Shown here piece after piece: positions 1 to 8,310 of a stretch of DNA of 48,303 nucleotides. The stretch spans positions 1 to 48,303 of the IMG/VR virus record IMGVR_UViG_3300039251_000013; one strand, 5' to 3'. The translations under genes were made by a program, and so were the position numbers. Every line of letters begins with the position of its first letter. The stretch's first letter is position 1. The notes under the pieces are model-generated. The model made no database searches and was not told the DNA's origin. It saw nothing but the letters and a program-made list of their open reading frames with translations. Source of the DNA: a virus.

Positions 1-145
1 TCTGCTGGTGCCCGTCGTCCAGGTCGTGACCCTCGATTGGGACGACGACACCTACAAGAGCAACGACGTGCCGGACGGGCACCGGGCCCCCGGAGCCCGT
101 GCGCTCAATAAGTTCGCGAGCGTCGCTGGCCTGAGCTTCTTCGAC
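1..145. repeat. terminal overlap, copy 1 (circular junction)
   Basis: Bases 1-145 match 48159-48303 with one difference: T at 100 versus A at 48258, a silent Arg codon change. The overlap lies inside one open frame that continues across the ends. This is what a circular or circularly permuted genome gives when assembled, so the copy is an assembly overlap and probably not a physical terminal repeat. Confidence 0.9.
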
Positions 146-964
146 GAGCGCCGCGTCGACGATGGCACCAACCCGGACCTCATCCGCGTCACCGTGAGCG
201 TGGCCATGATCATGCCGACCGGCCAGCGCATCACCGCGACCGGGACCAAGGAGGTCGACCTCAACCGCCGCGCCTGGGCCAGCGACAAGGAGCGCGCGAA
301 GTTCCGCGGCTTCTTCTACGAGCACGTGGCCACCCGGGCCCGCTGCCGTGCCATCCGGGCGATCCTCTCGCTCAAGTCGAGCTACACGAACGAGGAGATC
401 CGCCGGCCGTTCGCAGTCGTGACCTTCGTGCCCAACACGGCCCATCCCGACGTCCGCAAGGCGATGCTCCAGGCGATGGCCGGCGCGGTGCCAGCGCTCT
501 ACGGCCCCGAGCAGGCCAAAGCGGTCGGTCCGGGCCAGGAATACCAGTTGCCCGAGGCAGCCGACGACGACGAGGTCATCGAAGGCCAGGTCATCGAGGA
601 GCCCGACTGGATCAGCGGCACGTCCAGCGCGCCAGCCGGCCCGCCCCGGCACAGGCTGCTGGCGCTGCTCCAGGACGGGGCCGCTGCCTCGATCAAGACC
701 GGAGCCGCGACCGACGACCAGCAGACGGTGCTCAAGGCGATCCTGGGCCCGTTCGGCGGTGAGTCCATCCGCACGGTCATGGGCTTGGTATTCGCTCTGC
801 AGCCCGTCGTCGACGAGAAGCATCCGAAGGGCGGCCTCACCTTCACCGCCGCCCAGGCTGAGACACTCGAGGCCGTGTTCAAGAGCCTACCGCCTGAGGA
901 GTTCCGTTCGCTCTGGATCGAACTCGCCCAGATTGCGGCGATCAAGGCGGGGCAAGCGGCGTGA
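2..964 (+). CDS. putative ssDNA-annealing / recombination protein, C-terminal part (continues from 48019)
   Basis: The frame is open from the first base and joins the 95 codons at 48019-48303 across the circular junction, so the true start is ATG 48019 and the whole protein is about 385 aa. A basic segment about 80-125 residues into this part (ATRARCRAIRAILSLKSSYT) is followed by PFAVVTFVPN, a pattern I associate with phage proteins found beside recombination nucleases. The acidic stretch and the C-terminal third show no motif I recognise. The next genes are SbcD- and SbcC-like, which fits a Red-like recombination set with this protein as the annealing or ssDNA-binding partner. That role is inferred from context and weak resemblance; no catalytic motif is visible. 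Confidence 0.55.
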   Translation: MLVPVVQVVTLDWDDDTYKSNDVPDGHRAPGARALNKFASVAGLSFFDERRVDDGTNPDLIRVTVSVAMIMPTGQRITATGTKEVDLNRRAWASDKERAKFRGFFYEHVATRARCRAIRAILSLKSSYTNEEIRRPFAVVTFVPNTAHPDVRKAMLQAMAGAVPALYGPEQAKAVGPGQEYQLPEAADDDEVIEGQVIEEPDWISGTSSAPAGPPRHRLLALLQDGAAASIKTGAATDDQQTVLKAILGPFGGESIRTVMGLVFALQPVVDEKHPKGGLTFTAAQAETLEAVFKSLPPEEFRSLWIELAQIAAIKAGQAA

Positions 965-1380
965 GCGGTTCCACAGAGGTTCCCGGCTTCGCCTGGGCGG
1001 ACCTCGGGCGGCGAACGTTCGTGGCCCTCAACCACGCTGGCGATGGCTATCACTTCGTGCATCCGGTTGAGGCTGGTGATCGCCGCGTGCTCGACGGCTT
1101 GGTCACGCCCGGCCTTCTCGTCTGCGAATGCCCCGGCGGCCGCTACCGCGGGAACTGCTACCAGGTCGGAAAGGCCGAGGACCGGCTTCGCGGCGCTGGT
1201 CTCAGCGCCGTCGCCGATTGGATCGCGCCACGGGACCCGGTGCCGGGTCCCGCGCCCGTCTTCGCAATGGACGAGACCATCGAGGACGCGCCACGCCTAC
1301 GGGACGAGTACGAGGCGATGCTCCTCGACACGCCGCTAGGGCTCGAGGACGATCTGGCTGGCGCGGAGGCGGAGGGATGA
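961..1380 (+). CDS. small SWIM-like zinc protein, unknown function
   Basis: 139 aa, starting at GTG 961, which overlaps the previous stop (GTGA). The middle holds a compact Cys motif, C55-x-C57-x8-C66, like the first part of a SWIM zinc finger (CxCxnCxH), but Gln stands near where the last His is expected. The C-terminal third is acidic. It sits between the annealing-type protein and SbcD, so a nucleic-acid accessory role is plausible but unproven. Confidence 0.6.
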   Translation: MSGSTEVPGFAWADLGRRTFVALNHAGDGYHFVHPVEAGDRRVLDGLVTPGLLVCECPGGRYRGNCYQVGKAEDRLRGAGLSAVADWIAPRDPVPGPAPVFAMDETIEDAPRLRDEYEAMLLDTPLGLEDDLAGAEAEG

Positions 1381-2519
1381 GTCGCATCGCCTTCACCGCC
1401 GACCTTCACATCGACACCTACGGCCAGCGGATCGATCCGGCAACAGGCCTCAACGCCCGCCTAGTCGACTACCTCAACACGCTCAACTGGCTTGCAAATG
1501 CCGCCCAGGAAGAACGCTGCTCGGCTCTCGTCGTCGCCGGCGACTTCACCGAGCGCCGGCATCCGGCGCCCTGGCTCGTCGGCAAGGTCGCGGACGCGCT
1601 CAATGGGCCGCCCGATAAGATCCTGCTCCGCGGAAATCACGACGGAGAAATCGCCGGTCACTCGATCGTCACGGTCCTCGGCGGCGGCCACCCGGCCGAT
1701 CACTACTTCGCCCGGCCGGGCATCGCCCGCGTCGGGAACACCATCCTGTGCATGCTCCCCTATCTCGATCGACACTGGCTGCGCGCACAGCCGGGCATGG
1801 AGCACGTCCCCGACGACGAGGCCTTCGGGATCCTGTCCGAGCAGGTGGTAATGATCGCGGGCGGGCTCTACGCCCGCGCCAAGGGGAATCAGTGGGTCGG
1901 CACCGTCGACTCGGCCGTCCTGGTCCTGCACCAGACGCTCGCCGGCGCCCAGATGTCCGAGACGCAACAGGCGTTCCTGGGTGATCGCGGGACCGTGGTG
2001 GACGCCAGCCGATTGGCCGCCATCGGCTTCGAGGGCATCGTGGCCGGTCATCTCCACCGCCACCAGATGCTCGAGGGCCTCGCCTGCCCCGTCCTGTATC
2101 CAGGGAGCATCGAGCGCGTCGACTTCGGCGAGGAGCACGAGACCAAGGGCTTTGTCATCGCCGACGTCGGGCCGGGCCGCTTCGACTGGCGGTTCGTGGA
2201 GACGCCCGCGCGCCGGTTCGTAACGGTCGATGCCATGTCTGCTCGATCCATAGCGGCAGAGATTTCCGGGGCCATCGTTCGCGTCCTCAACGTGCCGCCC
2301 GCAGAAGATCCAGCCGAGTGGCGTCACTCACTGGAGGCCGAAGGAGCCTTCGAGGTGGCCGAGATCCGCCGCCGCCCCGTGGTCGTCCCGGAACTGGCTG
2401 GCGGGCTGTCCGAGGCCATGAGCCCCTCCGACGCGCTGGAGGCCTTCTTCCGCGGGGACGACGACGAGCCTGCGCTGGTCGAAGAGGGACGGCGGCTGCT
2501 GGCGGAGGCGACGGCATGA
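1377..2519 (+). CDS. SbcD/Mre11-like (gp47-type) nuclease subunit
   Basis: 380 aa, ATG 1377 in an ATGA overlap with the gene before. All calcineurin-like phosphoesterase motifs are visible in order: D9-L-H11, G-D56 (AGDFTE), G-N87-H88-D89, a His in VLHQT, and G-H225-L-H227. These residues bind two metal ions in Mre11/SbcD nucleases. The roughly 140 C-terminal residues would form the capping part that holds SbcC. The family makes an ATP-dependent end-processing nuclease with SbcC, which here follows two small genes later at 2980. It probably serves phage recombination or replication as T4 gp47 does. Motifs are complete, so an active enzyme is expected. Confidence 0.9.
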   Translation: MSRIAFTADLHIDTYGQRIDPATGLNARLVDYLNTLNWLANAAQEERCSALVVAGDFTERRHPAPWLVGKVADALNGPPDKILLRGNHDGEIAGHSIVTVLGGGHPADHYFARPGIARVGNTILCMLPYLDRHWLRAQPGMEHVPDDEAFGILSEQVVMIAGGLYARAKGNQWVGTVDSAVLVLHQTLAGAQMSETQQAFLGDRGTVVDASRLAAIGFEGIVAGHLHRHQMLEGLACPVLYPGSIERVDFGEEHETKGFVIADVGPGRFDWRFVETPARRFVTVDAMSARSIAAEISGAIVRVLNVPPAEDPAEWRHSLEAEGAFEVAEIRRRPVVVPELAGGLSEAMSPSDALEAFFRGDDDEPALVEEGRRLLAEATA

Positions 2520-2767
2520 GAATTCCCGAGCCGCAGCGAAGCGCCGTCGCCCGGGCGATGCGCGACGCCCTCTCCTCCCCCGCCACCTTCGGCAGCAGGA
2601 ATGGCTTGCTGACATACGACGCCATCGACCTTGCCTGCGACACCAGCAACTACTGGTGGACCGGGTTGGACAACCGCGAATGCATGGCGGGCCTCCGAGC
2701 CGTAAATCGAGGACTCCGATGGTCCGCCCGAATGGCCGCAAGACCCCGGACCGAGGTGGCGTCGTGA
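2516..2767 (+). CDS. hypothetical protein between sbcD and sbcC genes
   Basis: 83 aa, ATG 2516 in an ATGA overlap with the SbcD-like gene. Composition is mixed with a basic C-terminus (RWSARMAARPRTE). No domain recognised. The tight coupling on both sides and ordinary codon use support it as a real gene. Confidence 0.6.
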   Translation: MRIPEPQRSAVARAMRDALSSPATFGSRNGLLTYDAIDLACDTSNYWWTGLDNRECMAGLRAVNRGLRWSARMAARPRTEVAS

Positions 2768-2976
2768 GACTGCTCCACCTGTTCAGGCGCAAGCCACGGT
2801 TCTGCCAGATCTGTGGTCGTAAGTACCAGCGGCTGCCTCACGAAAGGGGCTTCTCGGCCAAGACGGGCGAATCCTGGACGACCTACGAGTGGCGCTGCCC
2901 TCGGGCCAAGCCGACTTCCTCGTCCCGCTACGGGGACAACGACTGCTGGCCAGATCCGCCGAGGGCGAGGGACTAA
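2764..2976 (+). CDS. small zinc-ribbon protein
   Basis: 70 aa, GTG 2764 overlapping the previous stop (GTGA). A CxxC pair (CQICG) is followed by a later Cys in EWRCP and another in NDCW, consistent with a small zinc ribbon. The N-terminus is basic (RLLHLFRRKPR). It lies directly before the SbcC-like gene. Function unknown; nucleic-acid binding is an inference from the Cys pattern and charge. Confidence 0.55.
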   Translation: MRLLHLFRRKPRFCQICGRKYQRLPHERGFSAKTGESWTTYEWRCPRAKPTSSSRYGDNDCWPDPPRARD

Positions 2977-2979
2977 CCG

Positions 2980-5220
2980 ATGAAGCTCAACAGCCTCGCT
3001 CTTCGCCACTTCATCAGCCACGCCGATACGGACCTAGCTCTCGGGGACGCCCGCCTGACGACCTTCGTGGGCGCCAATGGCTCCGGCAAGAGCGCTCTGG
3101 CCATCGACGCACTCCGCTATGCGCTCTTCGGTGACGCCCGCGGCCGGACCGACGACCTAGTCCAGCTCGGGCAGAACGAAATGAGCGTCCGCGCGGAGAT
3201 CACCTTCGCTGGCGCCGAGTACGCGATCACCCGCGGCCGCTCCACCAAGGCGCGCGGCTCGTCCTTCCTCGAACTGGCCATTTGGGACGATCCGGGCCTG
3301 CCGGTCCGACCCTTCTGGCGTCCCCTGACCGGCGACATGATCCGGGACACGCAGGCCAGTATCGCCGAACTGCTCCGCATGGACGCGGACACCTTCGATA
3401 CCGCCGTCCTGCTCGGCCAGGGCCAAGCTAACCGCTTCGCCGAGGCCACCGCTGGCGACCGCAAGCGGATCCTCGGGACCGTCTTGGGGCTTGACCTGTG
3501 GGAACGGGCAGAGGCCCGGGCCCGCGAGGAGGCGCGCGACGTCGAAGGCAAGACGGCAGCCGACCGCGCCACGGTGGGCCGGCTCGAGGAAGAGTTGGAG
3601 ACGCGCGAAGGCTTGGAGGCTGACCGGGCCCAGGCGGTCGCCCTGGCTGCGGTCCTCGAGTCGGCCGAACACCAGGACGAGGCGACGCGGACTGAACTGG
3701 CGGCCGCCTTGCAGGGGCTCGCGGCCGGGATCGCCGCTGGCGAGGCGGCTTCCCGCGAGGCCGCCCAACGCAAGACCGACCTCGAGGAGCAGGCGGTCCG
3801 CTACCGGCGCGTGTTCGCCCGCAAGGCAGATGCGGTGGGCAAGCTGGGCGAGGCGGAGCGGGCGATCACGGCAACCGATCCCGACCTCTCTGCGATCCCC
3901 GACGTCCATGCCCTCGAGATCGAGGTCGGCCGCCTCGAGCGGGCCGAGGCCGAAGACCGCGAATTCGAGCGGGCGATCGCCACCAACGCCGCAGCGGTCG
4001 AAGCCGACCGCCACCGCTTCGACGTCATTCACGAAGCCTGGCTCCACGAACGCTCCACCCGCCAGAGCCGCGTCGACGAGTTGATCGAGGACCTGCGGAA
4101 GCTGCCGCCGATCACCTGCCCGAAATGCAACCACTCCTGGCAGCACGACCAGGTGGGCCTCGGCGAGAAGCTGCGGCTGGCGCGGCTGGACCTTGCAGAC
4201 ATCGGAGCCGAGCCACAGGAGCCGCTGCACCTCGCGCTGGAGGCCGCCAGGGTCGAGCGCCTGAGGGTCAACCGGCGCGAGCTGGCATACGACCCGATCA
4301 CGCTCACGGACGCCCGCGCTGGGCATCGTGCCGCGCTGGCGGCGCGCGAGGCAGAGCGCTTCCTCGAGTCGATGCGCTCTGCAGCTTCGACGGCCCGCGC
4401 CATCATCGCCGAGGCTGAGACCGAGCTGGCCGAGATCGAGGCCGCCGGCAAGGCCGCCCGCGCCGCGCTCGGGGAGGCTGAGGCCCGCGCCAGCGAAGGC
4501 GATGCTCTGCGCTCTCGGGCCGAAGAGACCAAGTTCGCCCTGGGCCAGGTCGAGAGCAACCTTCGGATGCGGGCAGAGGACCGCCGCGGTTTCGCCATCC
4601 TCGAAGCCCGGGCTGCGGCTGGCGTTGAGCGCCTTGAGCGCCTCGCCGAGGAGCGGGAGGCCCTGCGGGACGCGCTCAGGGCTGCCGATTTGCGCCTCGC
4701 CCGCCTGCGCCGTCTCGTGGCCGCCTTCGGCGTCACCGGGATCCCGGCTCGGATCATCGAGTCGGTCCTGCCGGAGCTAACCGCCAGCGCGAACGGACTG
4801 CTCGAGCAACTGCGCCCCGGCATGACCCTCGACATCCGTGCCCAGCGGGCGAAGAAGGACGGCAAGGGCATCGTCGAGGCGCTCGATCTGATCGTCTCAG
4901 ACGACGCCGGTGAGCGCGCGTTAGCGCTCTACAGCGGCGGCGAGCGCATGAGCGTGTCATTGGCCATCGCGGTCGGACTCTCGCGCCTGGTGGCGCGACG
5001 TGCGGGCACGGCTATACGCACGCTGGTCATCGACGAGCCAGACGGGCTGGATGCCGACGCCCGCCGCTCCTTCGGCCAGGCGCTACGGATCCTCGCCCAT
5101 CAGGGCGAACTCGAACGCGTCGTGCTCGTCTCCCATCACCAGGATCTCGCAGACGTCGGTGATTCGGTCTACGAGGTCGTCAAGGGCCCGTCCGGGTCCG
5201 TAGTCACCCAGATCGCATAG
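2980..5220 (+). CDS. SbcC/Rad50-like (gp46-type) ATPase with zinc hook
   Basis: 746 aa. The Walker A box GANGSGKS is at residues 31-38, a long Ala/Glu/Arg-rich coiled coil fills most of the middle, and a zinc-hook CPKC sits at 380-383 near its tip. The ABC signature SGGE is at 652-655 and the Walker B box LVIDEPD has D685-E686. This is the full Rad50/SbcC layout in a short, phage-sized form. It should pair with the SbcD-like product at 1377 to process DNA ends or replication intermediates. ATG 2980 follows the previous stop closely. Confidence 0.93.
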   Translation: MKLNSLALRHFISHADTDLALGDARLTTFVGANGSGKSALAIDALRYALFGDARGRTDDLVQLGQNEMSVRAEITFAGAEYAITRGRSTKARGSSFLELAIWDDPGLPVRPFWRPLTGDMIRDTQASIAELLRMDADTFDTAVLLGQGQANRFAEATAGDRKRILGTVLGLDLWERAEARAREEARDVEGKTAADRATVGRLEEELETREGLEADRAQAVALAAVLESAEHQDEATRTELAAALQGLAAGIAAGEAASREAAQRKTDLEEQAVRYRRVFARKADAVGKLGEAERAITATDPDLSAIPDVHALEIEVGRLERAEAEDREFERAIATNAAAVEADRHRFDVIHEAWLHERSTRQSRVDELIEDLRKLPPITCPKCNHSWQHDQVGLGEKLRLARLDLADIGAEPQEPLHLALEAARVERLRVNRRELAYDPITLTDARAGHRAALAAREAERFLESMRSAASTARAIIAEAETELAEIEAAGKAARAALGEAEARASEGDALRSRAEETKFALGQVESNLRMRAEDRRGFAILEARAAAGVERLERLAEEREALRDALRAADLRLARLRRLVAAFGVTGIPARIIESVLPELTASANGLLEQLRPGMTLDIRAQRAKKDGKGIVEALDLIVSDDAGERALALYSGGERMSVSLAIAVGLSRLVARRAGTAIRTLVIDEPDGLDADARRSFGQALRILAHQGELERVVLVSHHQDLADVGDSVYEVVKGPSGSVVTQIA

Positions 5221-5229
5221 GAGGTAACC

Positions 5230-5277
5230 ATGCCCCGCCCGATACGGGCACGCGCCCACCGGGAGCCAGCCGCGTGA
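5230..5277 (+). CDS. possible 15-codon leader peptide
   Basis: ATG 5230 is preceded by a purine-rich GAGGTAAC and opens a 15-codon frame whose TGA (5275-5277) overlaps the GTG start of the HNH gene. Such a mini-frame could couple translation into the nuclease gene, which has no good ribosome site of its own. No homology can be argued at this length. Confidence 0.25.
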   Translation: MPRPIRARAHREPAA

Positions 5278-5819
5278 CCAAGCGCGGACCTAAGCCGCGA
5301 CCACTCGCCGAACGCCTCTGGGCGCGCGTTGCCAACGTAGGCGGTCCCGGCTGCTGGGAATGGACTGGCTATCGGATGCCGAGCGGCCATGGCCAGATCG
5401 GTGTGGCTGGCAAGGGACCCGCCCTGACCCATCGCGTCGCGTTCGAGGTCACCTACGGGCCGCTTCCGGCAGGCATGGATGCCTGCCACACCTGCGACAA
5501 CCCGCCCTGTTGCCGGCCCGATCATCTCTTCGCCGGCACGCCGACCGATAACAACCGCGACGCCAGCGCCAAGTTCCGACTCCACTTTGGCGAGGCCGAT
5601 GGCAACGCAAAGTTGACCGCGGTCCAGGTTGGCCAGATCCGGATGCGGGTCGGCCGGGGCGCCACTCCTCGCGAGTTGGCCGCTGAGTTTGGAGTCACCG
5701 AATCCAACGTCGCCGCGATCGTCGCCGGGCGCAGCTGGCGCCATCTGCTGCAAACCCGTGAGCCCGAGCGGCTGCCGCTCTTCGAGAGTATAGGAGGACC
5801 ACATGGCCTACATCGATGA
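5274..5819 (+). CDS. HNH homing-type endonuclease with C-terminal HTH
   Basis: 181 aa from GTG 5274. The N-terminal half has the HNH_3 pattern found in free-standing phage homing nucleases: CWEWTG, a His in LTHRVAFE, CHTCDNPPCC, then PDHLFAGTPTDNNRD. The C-terminal part (residues about 115-165) looks like a helix-turn-helix DNA-recognition tail (LAAEFGVTESNVAAIVAG). It separates SbcC from the next early gene and overlaps that gene by 17 bases, as expected of an inserted selfish nuclease. A second, related copy is at 45211. Confidence 0.88.
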   Translation: MTKRGPKPRPLAERLWARVANVGGPGCWEWTGYRMPSGHGQIGVAGKGPALTHRVAFEVTYGPLPAGMDACHTCDNPPCCRPDHLFAGTPTDNNRDASAKFRLHFGEADGNAKLTAVQVGQIRMRVGRGATPRELAAEFGVTESNVAAIVAGRSWRHLLQTREPERLPLFESIGGPHGLHR

Positions 5820-6465
5820 AGTCACCCCGCGCGAGGCGGTCCGAACGCTCCTTCGGGACCGCCTTCGCGAACTCACAGATGCGGCAGTCCAACGAGTGGA
5901 TCTCAGCGTTTCGACCGACATCGATACGCCGAACGATGAGCCGCTCTGGCAGAACGTCCCTGTCGTCACGGTCAAGGATCTTGAGGCCGCCATCCATGCG
6001 ACCTTCGGCGAGGCGCTACCCGCACCGTCCGAGCGGACCGCCGAGGTAGCGACGCCGGCCACGATCTTCGTCGCGGCCGAGTGCCCCCGCTGCCATCTGC
6101 CCGGACGCATCCCGCTCACGGTCTCGGTTGAACTCCATCAGGACGACAGCAGCGAGACACTGCACCTTAAGGGCAAGTCCAAGGCAGCCATCCACTTCTG
6201 CGGCCAAATGGCCCTGCCTGAGCGCCAGGACGACGCCGACGGGCAGGAGGAACTTCCGTTCGACGAGCCCGAAGAGGAGGCAAGCGGCACCGCGCCGATG
6301 GAGGGCGACCAGAAGGTCGTCCCGTTCGAGAAGCCGGCCAAGGCGGTCAAGCCAACAGGCCGCGTCGACGAGGAGGCTGGAGTCGTCGAGGTTGAGTCGG
6401 CCTGCCCGATGGCTGGCTGTAACTTGCCTGCCGAGCACCCCGGCCAGCACGTCTTCCTGGCCTGA
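5803..6465 (+). CDS. hypothetical early protein with Cys clusters
   Basis: 220 aa, ATG 5803 with AGGAGG at 5791-5796 upstream. Two candidate metal-binding patches are visible: CPRCHLPG with a later HFCG, and a C-terminal CPMAGCNLPAEHPGQH. Between them lies a long acidic, Pro-rich linker. Not recognised; the layout suggests two small zinc-binding ends joined by a flexible middle. Confidence 0.65.
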   Translation: MAYIDEVTPREAVRTLLRDRLRELTDAAVQRVDLSVSTDIDTPNDEPLWQNVPVVTVKDLEAAIHATFGEALPAPSERTAEVATPATIFVAAECPRCHLPGRIPLTVSVELHQDDSSETLHLKGKSKAAIHFCGQMALPERQDDADGQEELPFDEPEEEASGTAPMEGDQKVVPFEKPAKAVKPTGRVDEEAGVVEVESACPMAGCNLPAEHPGQHVFLA

Positions 6466-6468
6466 CCG

Positions 6469-6969
6469 ATGAAGCCAGGACTGGCAGCCGTGAGATGGCT
6501 GCGTGATCCGGACCATGATCGCCTTCGGTGGGCGATCGCCCTTTCGCGCGCCCACTATGGCGGCTCAGACGCCGACGATGAGCGGCTGGCTGCAGCGATC
6601 CTGAGCCGCCTCGAGCAGTTTGCCGCTACCGAGTCTGAACCGGATCCAGAGGGCGTCCTCGACGATGCCCTGATAGCCGCTTGGCACGACTCCGAGATCC
6701 ACAGTGGCATCGCCTACCCGGTGCTCTTCTACGACGTTCGTAATCGCGGCCGGTCTGCGGTCACGGAGCCGTGTATCTACTGTGGCCGCCGCCACAGTCA
6801 CGGCAACCTCGAAGGCGACCGCGTCCCTCACTGCGGGGAGCACACCCACGATCTCACTCCCTCGGGCCGACACCGCAATCCCTACGCTGCGGGCTTCAGC
6901 CGCTGCAATGTCTGGCATCGGAACTACATCCTTCGTCCCCGGCCGCTCGTGGCGGCCTCCGACAGATGA
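6469..6969 (+). CDS. hypothetical protein with zinc-finger-like core
   Basis: 166 aa. The N-terminal half is helical and acidic. The C-terminal half has CIYCGRRHSHG, then HCGEHTH and a final Cys, a plausible Cys/His zinc site. No enzyme motif recognised. It starts three bases after the previous stop, in the early operon. Confidence 0.6.
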   Translation: MKPGLAAVRWLRDPDHDRLRWAIALSRAHYGGSDADDERLAAAILSRLEQFAATESEPDPEGVLDDALIAAWHDSEIHSGIAYPVLFYDVRNRGRSAVTEPCIYCGRRHSHGNLEGDRVPHCGEHTHDLTPSGRHRNPYAAGFSRCNVWHRNYILRPRPLVAASDR

Positions 6970-7319
6970 GGATGATCACCGTCTCGGTCACAGCCGAAGA
7001 CATCGCCGCAGCCGATACGTCCCAGCCTCAGACCGCCGCCGACTGGTGGGAGTGGCCCGTCAAGCGAGCACTCGAGGCCCTCATCGGCGTTGATGTGGAT
7101 CTCGATAGCAACAAGCCCGCGATCGCCACGGTCGGGCATCCCGGAGGCTCATGCATCCTCGTGCTCGATCTGCCGGAGTACGCAAGCGCCTGGCTTGATG
7201 CTCGCTGGGAATCCGAACCGACGCGCGAGATCCAGAGCGAGCCGTTCACCTTCGAGATCGAACTGCCGAAGTGGCTGACAGACTTGGCCATGCGTGCCGT
7301 CATGGGCATCAAACGATGA
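6966..7319 (+). CDS. hypothetical early protein
   Basis: 117 aa, ATG 6966 in a four-base overlap with the gene before. It has alternating strand-like segments (AIATVGHPGG, CILVLDLPE) and an amphipathic C-terminus. No recognised domain. Kept because of its coupled start, length and codon use. Confidence 0.6.
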   Translation: MRMITVSVTAEDIAAADTSQPQTAADWWEWPVKRALEALIGVDVDLDSNKPAIATVGHPGGSCILVLDLPEYASAWLDARWESEPTREIQSEPFTFEIELPKWLTDLAMRAVMGIKR

Positions 7320-7912
7320 GCACAGGCACCCGCCTCCCGCTTGCCGACGCTACCCGCGTCGCCCAGGAGATCTACGGCCAGCTCGATCCGTCCTGCGTCC
7401 GCCTTGCCGTGGCTGGGAGCATCCGCCGCGAGAGGGCGGACGTGGGCGATATTGACTTCGTGGCCATCCCCCGGTACATCGCCCAGCCCTCGAGCCTGTG
7501 GGGCGATGAGACCACGCGCAGCGTTCTAGACGAAACGCCCGCGATGCTCGAGGGCGAGCGGCCGGAACGCACACACAGCGCCATGCTCGAGCGGCTGTCG
7601 GGCGGCGAACGCTACGTCAAGCTGCGCCACTTGGCCAGCGGGATGCAGGTCGACCTGTTCATCACCAGTCGCAACCAGTGGGGTCTGATCCTTCTGATCC
7701 GCACTGGCCCGGCCGATTACAGCCAGTGGCTTGTCACCTACGCCCGCCGGCGCGGCTACCACGTCTGCGGCGGCTGGCTCCGGGTCGGCCTGGCGACCGA
7801 CTGCGGGCCCGCTGGGTGCAAGCGCCAGGTGGTGCCGACGCCTGAGGAGGGCGATGTCTATGGCGCGCTCGGGTTGGTATGGATCGAGCCGAGCGAGAGG
7901 CGGGTGCCGTAG
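7316..7912 (+). CDS. PolX-like nucleotidyltransferase
   Basis: 198 aa, ATG 7316 overlapping the previous stop. The nucleotidyltransferase signature of the pol-beta superfamily is clear: AGSIRR with G34-S35, then D45-I-D47 as the first two metal-binding acids, and a third acid in QVDLFI on the next strand. LVTYARRRGYHV resembles the fingers/thumb part of PolX polymerases, but the protein lacks the 8-kDa lyase and PHP domains of full bacterial PolX. It could be a minimal repair polymerase or a tRNA- or small-molecule-modifying nucleotidyltransferase. The fold is well supported; the substrate is unknown. Confidence 0.75.
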   Translation: MSTGTRLPLADATRVAQEIYGQLDPSCVRLAVAGSIRRERADVGDIDFVAIPRYIAQPSSLWGDETTRSVLDETPAMLEGERPERTHSAMLERLSGGERYVKLRHLASGMQVDLFITSRNQWGLILLIRTGPADYSQWLVTYARRRGYHVCGGWLRVGLATDCGPAGCKRQVVPTPEEGDVYGALGLVWIEPSERRVP

Positions 7913-7914
7913 CC

Positions 7915-8310
7915 ATGCACATGGGCAACATCCCACCGAAGCACCTCCGGCCCTGGTTCGGCGCGGGCGAGGTCGCCGAGAGGCTGCCTGCCGTAGTCGC
8001 CGCCTACATCGTCCGCATCCCGCCGATCGATCCGGCCGAAGAGCCGGCCGTTCAGTGCCTTGGCGCCGTGGGGCAGCCGACGGAAGAAGCCCGGAACAGC
8101 GCCTTCGAGACGTACCGCCAGCCCGAGACCCCGATGAGCGAGGCGACGCTGATCCGGGCGCACCGCCAGTGCACCTGTTATCCACAGTCGGAGCGCATGC
8201 CGTGGGAGGACTGGACGCCGGAGCAGCGGCAGCGGCACGAGCGTCGGCAGCGGGTGATGGCGCAGCGGACCTTACAGCGCGAAGAACGGGCGAAGCAGGG
8301 AGGTGCCTAG
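7915..8310 (+). CDS. hypothetical protein before the replication initiator
   Basis: 131 aa with ATG 7915 just after the preceding stop; ATG 7921 is an alternative. The second half is highly charged and Gln/Arg-rich (EQRQRHERRQRVMAQR), likely a helix that may bind nucleic acid or a partner. It ends directly at the initiator start codon. Not recognised. Confidence 0.55.
   Translation: MHMGNIPPKHLRPWFGAGEVAERLPAVVAAYIVRIPPIDPAEEPAVQCLGAVGQPTEEARNSAFETYRQPETPMSEATLIRAHRQCTCYPQSERMPWEDWTPEQRQRHERRQRVMAQRTLQREERAKQGGA

Noticed and set aside
7879-7914. earlier start for the gene before the initiator
   Set aside because: It would overlap the PolX-like gene by 34 bases without a ribosome site; ATG 7915 directly follows the stop.
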